Positions 1-13,362 of a stretch of DNA of 64,000 bases are shown here, one piece after another. Position 1 is the first letter of the stretch; each line of letters starts with the position of its first letter. Both the position numbers and the translations under genes were made by a program. This stretch comes from Gymnogyps californianus (taxonomy: Eukaryota > Chordata > Aves > Accipitriformes > Cathartidae): positions 22,661,001 through 22,725,000 of the forward strand of contig NC_059478.1 in NCBI RefSeq assembly GCF_018139145.2, in the 5' to 3' direction. The notes beneath the pieces are model-generated. The model worked only from the letters and a program-made list of their open reading frames with translations, was not told the origin of the DNA and searched no databases.

Positions 1-688
1 TGCTTTGAGTGCCGTAACACTTTTAACTAGAATGATTAAAGTTAGTTACGTTTATCACGCAGAGAGTTTTGAATAAATTGGAAAGATACGCAGTCTGGAG
101 AAACGAAGCTGGCTGGAAGCTTTGGATGTTGGCATAACAACATGTAGTTTTGACACTGCAGAAGGCATCTCTGTTGCTTTGTTGGGTGAAAGACAATAAA
201 GCCTTCTAATGGGCTAATTTATAGCCTTGGGATATTTTTAAAGAGCCAAGTAGCTATTTTTATGTTTTGTCATGATGTCTCAAGAAGACATTTTTCAGGT
301 TAGTCCTTTAATACATCAAGGATTTTGTTTACATATTAATAAATTTAGAGTAACTGCAAAGATTTTGATAAATATTTGTCAGGTCTTTGTGGCTATAGGG
401 AATTTTTAAATATAAAAATTATGTTAAATATAAATAAATTGCACTCTATCCAGTCAAACAAACTGGGCAGAGTCAAACAAAGGGGCAGAGCTTCAAGCTG
501 CAAATGTACATTTTTAATGGCACACGAAGAAACAGCCAGAAAAGCGTGGAGCCTGTGCACTGTAACAACATTTTTTCCTGCAACCTCCACATTGTTTTGG
601 TAAATAGTTTGTTAATAGTGGCATGTTGCCTCACACATACAGAGTTATTAGCTAACAGTGAACAAGTTTTGCATAAACTAATGTATCC

Positions 689-710
689 GGGGGCGGGGAG
701 GGTAGGGGGG
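689..710 (+). other. Canonical G-quadruplex motif
   Basis: Four G tracts of 5, 4, 3 and 6 bases are separated by loops of 1, 1 and 2 bases, which satisfies the G3+N1-7 rule with very short loops. It lies in intergenic DNA downstream of PTGFR with no visible associated gene. Confidence 0.8.
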
Positions 711-3374
711 AGGAATCTACTTATTCATCTTCCCCAGATAAGTAGAAACTTTCCTCATAACCACAGCTGGAATGGAGTCCCAACTAGTAAGGATGAGTCC
801 CGCTCATGCAAGTTGAGGAAGTGCATCTTCTTGCCATCTCTTGATGGCAGAACTTGAACATACTGCCTTCAGTACAAGTGACATTACTGAGCATCGTTGT
901 TTTAACCCTATTCACACGTCTATTTTTATCTTAGGCAGGCCATGTGGTTGTGGACCGTCATGTTTACTTGAAGCATTAGAGTAGGACTAACAGATCTATT
1001 GCACTCACGAAAAACTGCAACGTGAATCATCACTGCTTAGTAGCAGTGGTATCACTCACCGCAACTCACGGTAAGTATAACTCATCCCCAAATCAGAACA
1101 AGCCACTCTAAACTGGTAGCAGAGTTTATGGCAATTTGAAAAGACATTGGAGAATCAACTTTTAGAGAGTGACCACTATCATTTCTCATTTCTCTGCAAG
1201 CAGTAAGAAATGTTTGTTAATATTGGGGGGGAGGGGAAAAAAAAGAATTAGCAAGCGCAGCGCCTAAATGTCATTAAATCAGTAGCACAGTCCTAGGTTC
1301 CCCTCATGTTCTTGCTGTTGTTCCTTGCGGAGAAAGCAGGTAAGACACAGCAAAGCTGGTCTGATTCCCTTGGCCCAGCAGACCCTCCCAGCGAGAGGAT
1401 AGGGGTTGCAGGTGCTGTTCATGTCCTCCCAGCAGAGAGTTAATTCTGTTCAGCATGTGCCCTCCAATCAGAAATTATCTCAAAAAGGTGACAGTTACAA
1501 TGCCTGTCCTTATACTCATTGATTTGCACAGCAGACAGGCTGAGAGGATAGCAACTGTGAATTTGCAGTACTAAGAACACAGTGTATTGCATTATACTCA
1601 GTCCTCTGCCACATGCATTTGACTGATGGCGGTTCTCAGTTCATTCATCCTGTTGGAACTCAGTATTTTTGCATCACTTCTTTATTCTGAAAGACATTAT
1701 ACATTGATTTTGCTGCTAACTACTTATGAACAAAACAGTGGAGGAGATGAGCATTTCGTAGTCCTGAAGATAACCAGCAGAGATGGACAGCTGGGAGAAG
1801 GAACTGTGATATAAAACCGTACCAGAATTTGAACAGTGTAAGATCTCATTACTTCTACCATAAATCCCCACCACTGACACAGAAAATACAAAGCAATTAG
1901 AAAGGGGAAGAAAAGGCATAAAAACTAGAGGAAAGATGAAAAATAGAAATTACAAGAGAATGTGGCAATAAGAGTGTTGATTAAAGTGCTAGGGGTAGCT
2001 TTTCCGCTCCCTACTGATTTGTTTTCCTAATAGTTTCTTCTGTAGTAGAGGATTACAGATTAAGCTATTTTTCCATGTGAGTAAAAATAATTGATTCAGT
2101 CTCAATGTGGACACCATTTGAATTTAATAAATCTGAATTTGAAGGGGCACTGTTACTATACTGGGATTTATAGAACCCGAACCTGGGGTCTCCTCTGAAA
2201 TGAGTCATACCAAATGAAATGAAAAACAAAGTTTCTCCCATATTGGGTAGCAGAACATAACATCAGAAATACCAGCAAAAATCACCCAGCGCTGCTTTGA
2301 TTTCTCTTCCAATTCACAAAAGTAGCAATACTGCTTTCCACAGAAAATGCTCATGTCCCTTGAATTTATTTAGGCTTTTTACTCCTGTGTCCTCACCTCT
2401 CTCCAAGACTGCTACAAACTAGGTGAAACCCTTGACATGGAATTACTGACCACATTGCAGTTTGATTTTATTAAGCCGCCCAGGGCAGGAAACCCAAGTG
2501 TCTCAAGCAAATGAGGAATTCCTGTTCTGCTCCTGAGAGCTGTACCTACCTTCCATGCAGGCTTGTTTGAGAGATTTCCTTGCTCTGACTGCACACAGTC
2601 AGTAAGGCTTGAGGTAAGTGCGAAAATATATAACTAGTTATTGCTCTCAGGTGACCTCAGTCTCCCTGAGGAATAAGGGTCCAAAGAAGAGTGCCTTATT
2701 GGAGCTGCCCTCTGGGTAGCATGTTCTCACAGAACTGTATTTCAGATGAAATGCTTTATTATTAAAAAAATAATCTACTACAGGACTGATTTTTTTTCTC
2801 CTTTTTCACAATGAAAAGAATCGATATTCATCTCACCATCCTGGCTTCAGACCAACCTTTCTTATACTGGCCAGAGTGTAAATAAGAGATTTCAGCTACC
2901 TTGGAAATTGCGTAGTGGATCTGCTGATGCTGGAGGCTTGCAGGGCTTTTGGCCGCTCCACCCAGCCTCCCAAGGATGCCTGCACGTCACAGCAGCTGGG
3001 CTCAACAACGTCCCCCACCTCTGAAGGGCTTCCACGGGCTGGTCGCTGACACTGCTGAAGCATCACATCCCAACCACAGGAGCGTCACCCAGAAGAACGT
3101 GGGGAGCGCTGACAAGTGGGATTTATCTGGGGTCTTTCTGGAGCGACCTGCAGTATAAAACAGATGGGGAAACATTGCCGCATCGTCTTGTCTCCTGGCG
3201 AGAGCACGATCACGAAGAGTGACTCTTCTGGCTTGGATTCTGCTGGCGTGTGTATGACATTATCATTTAACCCACTTTATACACTTTTCCTTGTCTCCAG
3301 CCAAGTTTTTTCCTTGTTTGGAGATATGGACTAAGATATGGAGATACGGACTAAGCTCATCCATTCAGGCTATG

Positions 3375-3595
3375 GTACTGGACTCTGTCAAAAGCTATTT
3401 TGAAATCCAAGAAGGCTGCATCTGTAACTTTCCCCATCTGTTCTTTGCATAATTTCCCTGAAAATAAGTATACCAGACAACATTACACTTGAGATTTTTA
3501 CCTTTTATGAAGTTATACTGGCTTGGTTTTGTCATCCAGGATTTTTCCAGATGTTTTGTGATCTCACTTATAATTAACATATCCAGGATCCAAGC
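3375..3595 (-). mobile_element. Probable ancient CR1/L3-like LINE fragment
   Basis: Read on the plus strand, the segment resembles the antisense of the reverse-transcriptase region of old amniote CR1/L3 elements: CTGTCAAAAGCTATTTTGAA at 3385, a GGCTTGGTTTTGTCATCC-like part at 3520, and TTTTCCAGATGTTTTGTGAT at 3542. Divergence is high, so assignment rests on the order of several weak matches. No intact ORF remains. Confidence 0.5.
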
Positions 3596-4821
3596 CTCGC
3601 ACTAGCACTGAGATCAGACTCAGACACGTACTTACAACAGTCTAACACCATTCTTGATTTGATTTGATTTTATTTACATCTTCTAAGCCTTTTCTATGGA
3701 AGAAAATAAAAAATGCATGCAAAAACCAACTTTGAATATCATCAGCAACTCCCAATAATCTATTTAAAATTACTGCTTTATTATATTTCACTGCTGAACG
3801 TTTACACTGCAAAATGATTGTAATTCTGTATTTCTATGGAAAACATGCGGTGCACAGACACATACACCCTGGGTTGAGTCCCCTGTTATTTACTCCACAG
3901 CTCTGAAATTAAAGTGGCATTTCTAATTTTCATAGCTGAGAAAGCAAAACGAACTAAGCAAAACGTGGCAGTACGTATGACCATAACAACACTAATTACT
4001 ACACTGGCAGGAGCCACTGGCACTCACGTATAACCTTAACAAGGCTTTGACTCAGAATGTTATTTTTCTACACATTACCACCCTAAACTCAGTCCATTTT
4101 CATGAACTACTGACATTTTAGCACTAGCAGAACTATACACAGCACAAACTGCTGACCAAAAATGAGTGTACAGTTTATTGACATAGCAGGTGATATTCCA
4201 TTATTGGGATATCAGTATTATAATAACTCATTTGGGCCTTTTTTTTTTCCCTTTATCAAAATATCATCCTCTTAAATTAGTTACAGTGAGTCAGATAATT
4301 CTTAATAAAGACGAGGTACACAAGTTGGAAGAATCATAGTTAATTACAGCGAAAAGCATAGTTCCTGCCTGATGACCTGAAGTGTTTTAAAAAGGAAAGT
4401 AACCTTTTATATATGAATGATGCTAACTTTCACTTGACATTTGGTTTTCCTTTGTTTGAAAACAGAGATATTTGAAATAGTTTACAAAAGTTCAGGGGAG
4501 AAACCTGGTTCTCCTATATATATTTGCAAATCATCTAGTGCATTCCTTTCAGATCACTGAAAGCATATAAACTATTTCTTGGGAAATAAACCATTTCCCA
4601 AGAATACACTCGTGTGAGCAGAAATACACCAGCCAAACATGGTGAAATGTGAACATTTATTTGGGAGCGAAATGAAGCAGTGAGTGATATTTCGTGGGAT
4701 TAACTTGTGTCAAGTTGCAAGTTATTTGGTAGAAGAAAGTAATTTAAAAATATATCAGTATTTCTTCAAGCACTGAATGATTTACTATAGCTCTGTCAAA
4801 TCTTCTAGAACTGAAAACTGT

Positions 4822-4870
4822 TCCATCAAAGTCAATGTGAACTCTGCCAGTGAATTCAAGATGAACAGGC
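4822..4870. repeat. Fragment resembling a dispersed amniote repeat
   Basis: The stretch CATCAAAGTCAATGTGAACT plus CTGCCAGTGAATTCAAG resembles an old interspersed repeat of reptile and bird genomes with a GTCAATGGGA...GACTTCAATGGG core. I cannot name the family. A similar piece lies at 54349-54405. Confidence 0.35.
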
Positions 4871-6220
4871 TTGCAGTAAGCATACCAAATAAAATGTAAT
4901 ATTAAACGTTGCAAACACTTTAAAAATCATTTTACTGGTTCTGCTGTACTGAACAAATAAAACACCACAGCAAGAATTATAGTCTCTCACTAAAGTGGAT
5001 TAACGATTTCTTGGAAGAGAAGATTGCTGAAAAGATATGTACAAAGACTGACATTTCTGTTTAAAAATATAAACACTTCTTACATACATGAGAATAGTTT
5101 ATTCAGCTTTGAAGGCTATATCATCCAGACCACTGTCCTTCCTTCTGGCCATTAGCTCCTACTCACGCACAATAGATGGCTCACCCAAAGAGTAGGTGCA
5201 GAGGAGATGTTGTTATGACACACGAAGCATACCACTGAGCTACAGCTATGATGCTTTGATTTGCCAGTCTTCAAACAGACAGCAGCAGAGAATGATGAGT
5301 TGTGATTTCTCTCATGCATTTTATTTTAGAATTATTTTTTTAATTAAATAATTTTACTTTAAAAATGATTGCATTTCTCTCTTGGGGATTTTTCTGCATT
5401 TCCCAAGAATCCTTGCTATTTGCACAACACAAGGCCTTGCATGATGGTTGTGTAAAAGCAGGAGGCAGAGGATCAGTGTAGTAGTAAGGTGTTATTTATA
5501 TCTTGTCAGATTCAGACACCTTAGACTTCTTAACTGAAGTGGCAGAGGAATTTTTTATGGTTATTTACTAAAGCTCCCAGTAAGAAGAAAATGTATTTTT
5601 TTTTTATTCCAGCTTTTTCCCCAAAAGCCTTTACCATTGCCCTTCCAGATGCTATTAGTCTGCGAGTTTCTGATTCTATGGACTGTAGTACAGCAGTAAA
5701 AATTATCTCCTGGTTAAATGTATTTGCAGAGAATCATATAACACGTGAGTGTATTTGGAGGAGATAAATCTGAAGGAGATATTTTATTTTACATCATGTA
5801 AAATTTCATACTGTCATCACATTCTCCTAAAAATCACCCCTTCTCTTCTGGGAGATGATGTAAAACCATAAATGAGCAATTTGAATGTGCTCTGTTAAAT
5901 TTTAAGAGCCAGGATGCGCAATCAAAGGGAGTATTTGGTTTGGATTGCTTAAAGCTGAAGTTAAAGGGGATCACTGCTGATCTCCCACAGTAGCAGGCAA
6001 CATGGGCTGGAAGAAGGGTAACTACAAAGAACTTCAGACATCAGAATTATAGAGTGCACAAAGATTTTTTCAGAAGGCACAAGTCTGTTGACAGGGTAAG
6101 CCCAGCAACCAGAAATCCTGTTTCATCAGCCACTAATACAGACGAGAGAATAAGCTGTACTGATGACAAGCCTGACTTGGGACACATGGCTGAGAATTTG
6201 TGCAAGAAACAAGAAATGAT

Positions 6221-6290
6221 TTAGGTTGGAAATGATCCTGGAGGTCATCATGTCCAATCCCCTGTTCAGAGCAAGGCAAACTTTGAAGGT
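6221..6290 (-). mobile_element. Short CR1 3'-end fragment, minus orientation
   Basis: The plus strand reads TTAGGTTGGAAATGATCCTG followed by a GTCATCATGTCCAATCCCCT-type stretch and CAGAGCAAGG, the antisense of the CR1 3' UTR. The octamer tail is missing. The open frames overlapping it (6133-6468 minus, 6347-6556 plus) are not recognised as genes. Confidence 0.7.
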
Positions 6291-9200
6291 GGGTGTCACC
6301 TCGTGCTTCTGAAACTTGATGGTACAGCTTCCTGGAGTTTGTCACCATGGAAAGAGAAATCTTGTCCACCACAGAGGGGCTGGTAACAGCCAAGATGGAA
6401 CAGCCAAGGGCCTTAGATATTGTGGCCACTGCAGTGGAAAAATACCAGAGAAAGAAAAGGGAACACAACAGAGGTGGTCACATCACCCACATACCAGATG
6501 AATGCATCAAGTTCAAGGTCTCATACTCACAAAGGGACTTGGTTGTCATGAGTTAAGCAATAATTGGACCCCAGGGCTCAGCACAGTTTTCTGTTGAGGG
6601 GTGAGCACTCCAAACACGCATTGCAGAGTCATGCTCCTTCCCTGTTGGCAGGTCAGTCACACTGGTTTTTGCAAACCAGAATATCTTCAACACAGACAAC
6701 AGATGTCAAATCACTCTTTTAGGAAGCGGAGGCTGAATTGCTTCAGGCAATCATGGATTAAAGTTCTGCCTTCTTCATCTTCCTCTCATGACTGTGTTAC
6801 ATAGACCAGAAGGAGCAGCAGATAGCATGTCGTGTTTCAGGCATCTGGGGAACTTAATAGATGAAAATTAAGGCACCCTAGAAATTACTAGAAGTCACTA
6901 CTCATCAGGCATTATAAAAATAAAAAATGTGAAGCCTGAAATGGAATTTAGACTTTATCACTTGTCCAAGTGTCATTGCAAAAGTTTTGCTCTAGGCTAC
7001 CAGGCTGCTTTGGCATGGAGTACTGTAAGTACTCCTGCTGGAGCCCTCACTTCCACACAGCTCTGCCTTCAGTGTGTCTGAAGCAAAAATAGGACCGAAA
7101 TATGTAATCCAATGAAGAAATTGTTTCAGATTACAAATATCTGAATTTATAACTGACAATGGAATTTAAAGTATTTTTCTTCTGCTGGCTTCAGAACAAA
7201 GTAAATACACACACACAAACTTCTGCTGGGAATGGTAGCTACTTGGTAGCAATGTTTTATTGATAACAATTTTTTGCCTCAAGTATTTTAACTTGTCAAC
7301 CTACTACTGGCAGTAGATTTAAAAAAAAAGTGAAATTGATTTATCTTTGCAAACTTCTGTAGCAAGTATTTATTTTGCAACCATGGTGCTGAAGTTAAAC
7401 AGCTAGATAGATATGTGTTTATATTCCTGCAGCCGCAGGACTTTTTTCTAAAGACTCCACGAATGTGTTGCTAAGAAACAAAGTCCTTAGTATATCTATG
7501 TCACTGTCTAACTTACCCTAATTATAAACAATTTTTTAAAAATTGTACTTGAAATTATAGTTTTAATATTTAACCATTTAACCAAGTCCAATCGCTTCAG
7601 ATGTCATCTTGTTTACAGGAGGCAGTAGAAAAAAGGGACAAGTGAGGTAAATAGATTTCTTCTTAAAGTATCATCCTTTGGAGTTGCTGAAATGTTCACA
7701 GGAAGCCTTTTCCCCACCTGAGGAGGGTCAGATCTATTATGGCAAAGAGTTGTGATTGGCTAGATGTTTGGTATTTTTGTGTTATTAATTCTTCCTGTAA
7801 CTTGCTGCAAATATTATGTTTGTTTGTTTTCTTGTTTCTTATGAATAAATTGTACTGAGTAAGATCTAATGTTTTAGGTTTTGCACAATTTTCAGGCGCT
7901 CTGATCAAATCCATAGGTTTCCACCAGTAGATATATTCCTCGATTGCACTGCCTACCCCTTCTAAGCATAAATCACCTCTAAAAAGTCATCAGACTACTA
8001 CATTTCTCCAGAGCTGGATGGGACTCTTTCCTATGGTATTTCTCTCCTTAAAAAAAGGAGGGGAAAAAACAAAAAACAGACAAAAAAAAGAGAGATGGAA
8101 AAAGGAAGACCTTTCTTTTGGTACTGGAAGGAGCACGGAGAACAGAGCTGGAAATGCTCACACCTATGTCCTGCTAGGGTTGGATCCTTTCTGCACACTC
8201 CCTAGCTCAGACCTCAGAAAGTGAAGCCTGCTAATAAGAATTTGTACTCAGCCATAGCGTTTAAGATACTTGAGCTAGAAACCGTGGGTCACAGACGTAT
8301 ATTGTATCTATCTGCATAAAAGCAGAGCACCAGCTACATAAGGGTCAGACTGCAAATCTGGTTTGATTTGCCAGACACTATTAACGTGAAGTGAAAACGA
8401 GAAAACGTATGGATTTCTACTTACCAGAGAAGAACAAATAACAGATGATAGAGAGAAACTTGCAACAGCCATTGCCTTTTTCAGCCTTCACAAAAAAAAT
8501 TGTGACCTAATTAGTTTAAATAACCAGGAAAGCTTGGAAAAGCCTGAAGAAAGTATGAGTTAATGAATCTGTGAGTTACATTGAAGAATCCTATAACAAT
8601 AAGCAAATGTAAGTCCTGCTCACCAGCCTGATCTCCTCGCACCAAGGACATAGGTTCACAAAACAGCTGAGTAAAATTAACAGCTCCTTGGCAAGGGAGC
8701 TCTCATTGCCCTTCCCTTTGCTGATGCACTTCCCCCCATGCCCCCTTTGCTTCACTGTTGCAAAATTCCTGGCACTGCAACATAGAGCAATTTGACTCAT
8801 TATGCCTGTAAACAACTACTCCTTCTTTTGCTGCGCTCATTTTTTTATTGCCATTTTTTCACGTTCAGTCAACTCACGGTGCATTCAAACACCAAAACCA
8901 GTGCAAAGGCAGCAGCAAGAGCACATGGCCAGACACCTCTTCCTCCCAGCCGTGGTTCAGCCAGCTCACTCCAAAAGCACCCCAGCAGCCCAAGAAGCTG
9001 ATGTAACAGCAGCCTGGTGAACGTTTTGGTGTGGCGGGGATCATTTACTTAACAGTCTGAATTGTTGCATTTACAACAGAAAAAGGTCTCCTTCCAAAGC
9101 ATCCAACTGGATGTACTAATGGTCACAGGAAAGGGAGCTATGATAGTGGTTGTTCCATGAAGAGACTCAAATATGATATTTTTCCCATTGTTTACCCAGC

Positions 9201-11697
9201 TCCAGTGTCTGAGACGAGAAGCTGTGAGATGCACAATACTTGTCACCACCACTCCCCACGTTGCTGCATCCACTGGTAAGGAGCAACCCACCTTTGAAAA
9301 GTCATTTACATGAGAATAAAAGGAATCTTGTTACTGAACCAATCAACATAGTGTGCAATATTTTCCATCTGAGATACACACTCAATACTATCTGATGGCC
9401 TACGGGTAATGGAACTCAATTGTTTTTTTTCCTTGCAGCTATTCCTCATCACAAAGTAGTAAACTCAGGGTTACTCAAGAACACAAAACGCAACTACTCA
9501 TATTAAATATCCCCTCTTTTATCTCATCTTTGGAACAGCATTACACTGTTAGTATTTAAGATTTCCTAGCAAGTATTAAAATTAACTCACATTCAGTAGG
9601 AAAACATTGTCTGTTCAAGGAGTAAATACTTTCCTCAATATAATGCAGCAAGACTGACTTGAAAGTCATTGTTTGCTGAAATCGAAGACCAGTTTTGCCA
9701 TTTTTAATAGTGGCAGATCACAGAAGTTTAGATTGAAAAGCATCTGGGTTTTTTTAGGAAGCAACAAAAGTCACAATAGGTGTTGCAAATTCCCTTGGGA
9801 TCTGAGTGCTTTTCCCAGGACCCAAGCGTTGAGAATTAAATCTCATGCCAATCTATGCAGTTAACCAGCAGTGTGCTGTGTTACCAGTAACATCCTGGAG
9901 GAGTGCATTGGCAGGCAAGGCGCATCTGAAAGGTCCCAACATCTTGTCCTAAAGGATCTCCACGGCTACAGAACCGGTATGTATTGCTGTTCCTGAAATC
10001 ATTCCTAACACATCAGACTAAAGTAATAAAAACACTTACATACAAATATCTGAAAATAAACACACAAGGTGGACACTTTGCCTCAAGAATCAGATTAAAA
10101 AGACCTTGAACCTCGCTCTCCATCTCTGTATCTAGGTAACAAACTACAGATATTTGCCTAATCCCTGTGATGAGCAACTTGTTACTGATGCTTTCTTTGC
10201 TTCAGCAGGTTGATTCAGCCCAGGCTAGGACCTTAGTTTAGGATAACATGCTTCCTTATATAGCCTGCCATTGCTTAAGATCCCAATTAGACTAAAATAT
10301 TCTCCCACCCTGAGGATTTCCTCAGTCATTAGTCAGAAATGAGATTCACTTTCTTCCCACCAGAACACTTACTGCCCCTGCCTGCTCTGGAGACACTAAT
10401 CACTGCCTAGTAGTAAATAGGCAGCTCGTTAGCCAACCTCTAAAGAGATCATCAGCACACTGCTAAGCAGACTGCCCTTTTCTCCCTGCCTGGGCAATAC
10501 TCAGATCCTAGTGTGAAGCTGGCCCATTGGTTTTTTTTATAATCTCATATTTCATAAAACATATAATTTGCTAATCATACAAGAGAGCACATTGCTGGCT
10601 CTCCTGTGAGATGAAACAAAATAATAATCAAATCACTTTCAGTGGTAAAAGATCCTTGGGTGACTGTATCCTGAGCTGCCTCTGCAGGCTACCACGTCAC
10701 TGGACAAGACAAAATATTAACAGCAAAACTCACATTTTTTTTCAGGATTCATACTGTATGTGAAACTAATCAGAGTCTGTGTAACATGTTGGCAGATATT
10801 TGGATCAAAACACTTTCCTTCCAAACACTGAACTCCCTCAGCTCCACTTTTAGTTGCATTTTCTAAGCATGGATCATCAGAACTTGACCTTGTCTGCCTT
10901 AGACCACCGACTGCACTGGGCTGCTCACGTGACAATGAAGTGTACAAACACTGGCACCTCCTCTTTGAATTGCCACTGTCCTCCTCTCTACCTTCACAAC
11001 TGATATCACACGTGTGAATGGCAGTGGCTGGCTTGCATCCAGTGTGAGGTTTTTTGTCATAAGGATTATTTTTAACAACTTCAGATCTCTCTTGTTATGC
11101 AAAAATGTCATAACTCTTAAGATACAGTTTGATAACTTTAATGAGGCTTTGCAATTTACATTCAATATGTGTTAGTACACAAAATATAAGAAATCACATA
11201 TACATATAAACTTTTGTTTGTTTGTTTTACAAGTCAACCAGTATGAACTACACAAGCTACATTTTCTGACATAACAAAATGGAACATTGACGAGCTTCAT
11301 TCACCGATCAAATATCTCAACAATTTATGGACCAACATTTTTTTGCAGCTGCTAAAACAACAATCTTCCATAAAGAACAAATAATTTATGTCAACAGATA
11401 CACTGGCATCACATTCTATGAAATGAAAAAGCCAAACTGAGCACTGACTGAACGCTTCCAGATTTCAGCAGAACCCACGTGAAGCAACAGTGCGGAGCTT
11501 ATACCAGCATCAAATCTGTCCACGGTTTATCAGCTCTGTGACTGAGAAAATAAATCACATACAGACATTCTTTAGAGTAAATGAAGCCATTTCATTTCAT
11601 TACAGGGTTATTTAACCCACTTATTTTTCAACCTTTTTAAAACAAAAAGGAAATAGCTTTTAAAACAAAAAATTGAAATATTTAAACCTTTTGTTTT

Positions 11698-13056
11698 TTT
11701 ATTTTCTGACTTAAACTATTCTCACATACAACATGAATTTGTAGTTTGTGAATAGTTTTGGTCCCTCAGACTGTCTTCTTGGTGAATCAATTTTTAACGA
11801 CTTTGTGCAAATATACCAACAATTCACTAATGTAGTTATTTGACGTTAAGTAGGTAAAATTAACAGACATTTCTATCTTAAAACAATCTCTCTGCTACAA
11901 AGTCTCTGATACTCTCATTTTTGCTTCTGAACAGAATACAGTCACAAAAACCAAAGCTTCTTTTAGCAGCATTAAAGGTGAAGGGCCTCCTGTGTAAAGT
12001 CCTGGAAACTTTCTGGTACCTTCAAATATACTGAATGCCCTCAGGTCTTCAGACACAGACCCTGAAAAAACTGAGCGTGCAGTTTGCTTTCACAAACAAA
12101 ACCACACTCGCAGTGCAGTTCCCTGCAGAGGTGCTCATTTGGTCACACACATTTTTCATGAGACACGTGTGACCTTTTACAAATGAAGCAGATGTACCTC
12201 ACGAGCATTTCAGTATACACATTAGGGGAACGCTTCAAGAAACTTCCTTCAGTTTGGGGGAAAAAAAGAAACTACTCTTTTTACAGACTAACCACAGCTT
12301 TATGCCTGTTAGTTTCAACAAAATTTGTTGAAAGGACTGAAAACTCACCGATAGATCTGAAAATGTAACTGTAGGCAAGCTGAGCTGATCTGCTTCTGTG
12401 CTCCCACAGGGAACCTCATGTTTTGTCAGTGATTTGAAAGGAACACCGACACTGATGAAGTTTGCAGCTCTCCCAAAAATTCATGGAACAGTAAATAATT
12501 AAGAGGTCAAGTCAATGAACCAAGCAAACTGGACCATTTAATAAGCTGGGCACAAGCAAAATGTCTTTTATATATCCAATTGGAAAATTCAATGCCTAGA
12601 AGCAAAGAATACCCTTACGGAAAGGATGGTGGACATTACCCTAGGAAGCAGTGACTCTGCAAAGGATCTGGGGTTATCACTGGTAGAAAAAATCTACCCC
12701 TTTTAAAAATCACCTTGGAGATCACTTTCGCACTTGCATGCGTTCTTCAGAAGCCTGCTAAGGTAAAGCATTTGGTGGGGAGTATTATGAGGAACCCTGT
12801 TCACTTTAGTACCTAGAAGAGAGAAATACAGGATGATTTATCATTCTACTACCAGTTTTGGAAGGGATGTATTCTAAAGTGAATTAAAACATTCAAGTGC
12901 ATCTTTTGGAGTAGCAATATCAAACCGGTAAGCAACAAGAGCAAACCACTCACAATTTAAAACAAATGCCAAACCACTGAGCCTTGGAATTCATTTTAAG
13001 GTATTGCCCGTGTATGAGCGTTGCCTCCATCATCTCTTCATACACTGTGTTTAACT
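11698..13056 (-). other. PTGFR: Putative PTGFR 3' UTR
   Basis: This non-coding interval follows the PTGFR stop codon on the minus strand. Candidate polyadenylation hexamers on that strand are AATAAA at 13061-13056 (overlapping the stop codon), ATTAAA at 12542-12537 and AATAAA at 11703-11698. The end chosen here is the most distal of these; the true cleavage site is not determinable from sequence. No conserved coding sequence is seen; the plus-strand ORF at 12183-12368 looks like chance. Confidence 0.35.
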
Positions 13057-13061
13057 TTATT
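13056..13061 (-). terminator. PTGFR: AATAAA hexamer overlapping the PTGFR stop codon
   Basis: The minus strand reads CAATAAAG across the end of the ORF, so the TAA stop (13059-13057) lies inside a canonical AATAAA. Use of this signal would place cleavage some 10-30 bases past the stop and leave almost no 3' UTR. Motif presence is certain; function is not shown. Confidence 0.35.
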
Positions 13062-13362
13062 GTCCCGTAGAGCTGAGCGGCTGTAGGTTTATTTGTTTGG
13101 AACTTACTGGTGACTCAGATATTGCTGCAACCTTCAAAGAATTCTTGATGGAGCTGAGTTCCCACATGTGTAAGTTTATGATATGCATGCCACAACATCC
13201 CCTTGTGATCTTATACAGGTTTTTAAGTACGGCTTTCCGGAGAAGAATGTACACCCAGGGATCTAAAATCTGATTCCACGTTGCCATTCGGAGAGCGAAA
13301 AGTATTGTTTCACAGGTCTCCTTTGAACGACTCTCATTTATCCCAATTCTGGCCATTGTCAC
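13057..13362 (-). CDS. PTGFR: PTGFR last coding exon (TM7 and C-terminal tail)
   Basis: This exon encodes residues 264-364 of the FP receptor. It follows a TTTTCAG acceptor (13365-13363), and its first codon GTG joins in phase 0 to the CTG ending the upstream coding exon. It begins VTMARIG, completing TM6 and ECL3. TM7 lies at about 280-304 and contains the prostanoid signature [16 protein letters not shown]288 is the conserved TM7 arginine that in this family pairs with the ligand carboxylate, and DPWVY replaces NPxxY. Helix 8 follows ([10 protein letters not shown]), then adjacent cysteines 319-320 that could be palmitoylated, and a tail with [19 protein letters not shown] that is very close to the mammalian receptor. 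The last 15 residues ([15 protein letters not shown]) are unlike the shorter mammalian end I recall. The stop is TAA at 13059-13057. ORF continuing upstream of 13362 is intronic. Total protein is 364 residues against 359 in human. Confidence 0.96.
   Translation of the reverse strand: MTMARIGINESRSKETCETILFALRMATWNQILDPWVYILLRKAVLKNLYKITRGCCGMHIINLHMWELSSIKNSLKVAAISESPVSSKQINLQPLSSTGQ

Larger units (their letters stand above)
1..11697. other. Intergenic DNA downstream of PTGFR
   Basis: Mostly AT-rich unique sequence. Apart from the two LINE pieces (3375-3595 and 6221-6290), the amniote-repeat fragment at 4822 and the G-quadruplex motif at 689, I recognise nothing. All open frames are 111 codons or shorter, start in arbitrary places and show no family signature. 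A locally GC-richer patch at about 2940-3270 carries a TATAAAA-like string at 3154 but no identifiable element. In human, IFI44L and IFI44 follow PTGFR; no exon resembling them was recognised here. Confidence 0.6.

Noticed and set aside
6133..6556. Overlapping ORFs of 111, 61 and 69 codons
   Set aside because: Part of the sequence is a CR1 3' fragment and the rest has no recognisable family; all three frames are open on opposite strands, as expected by chance.
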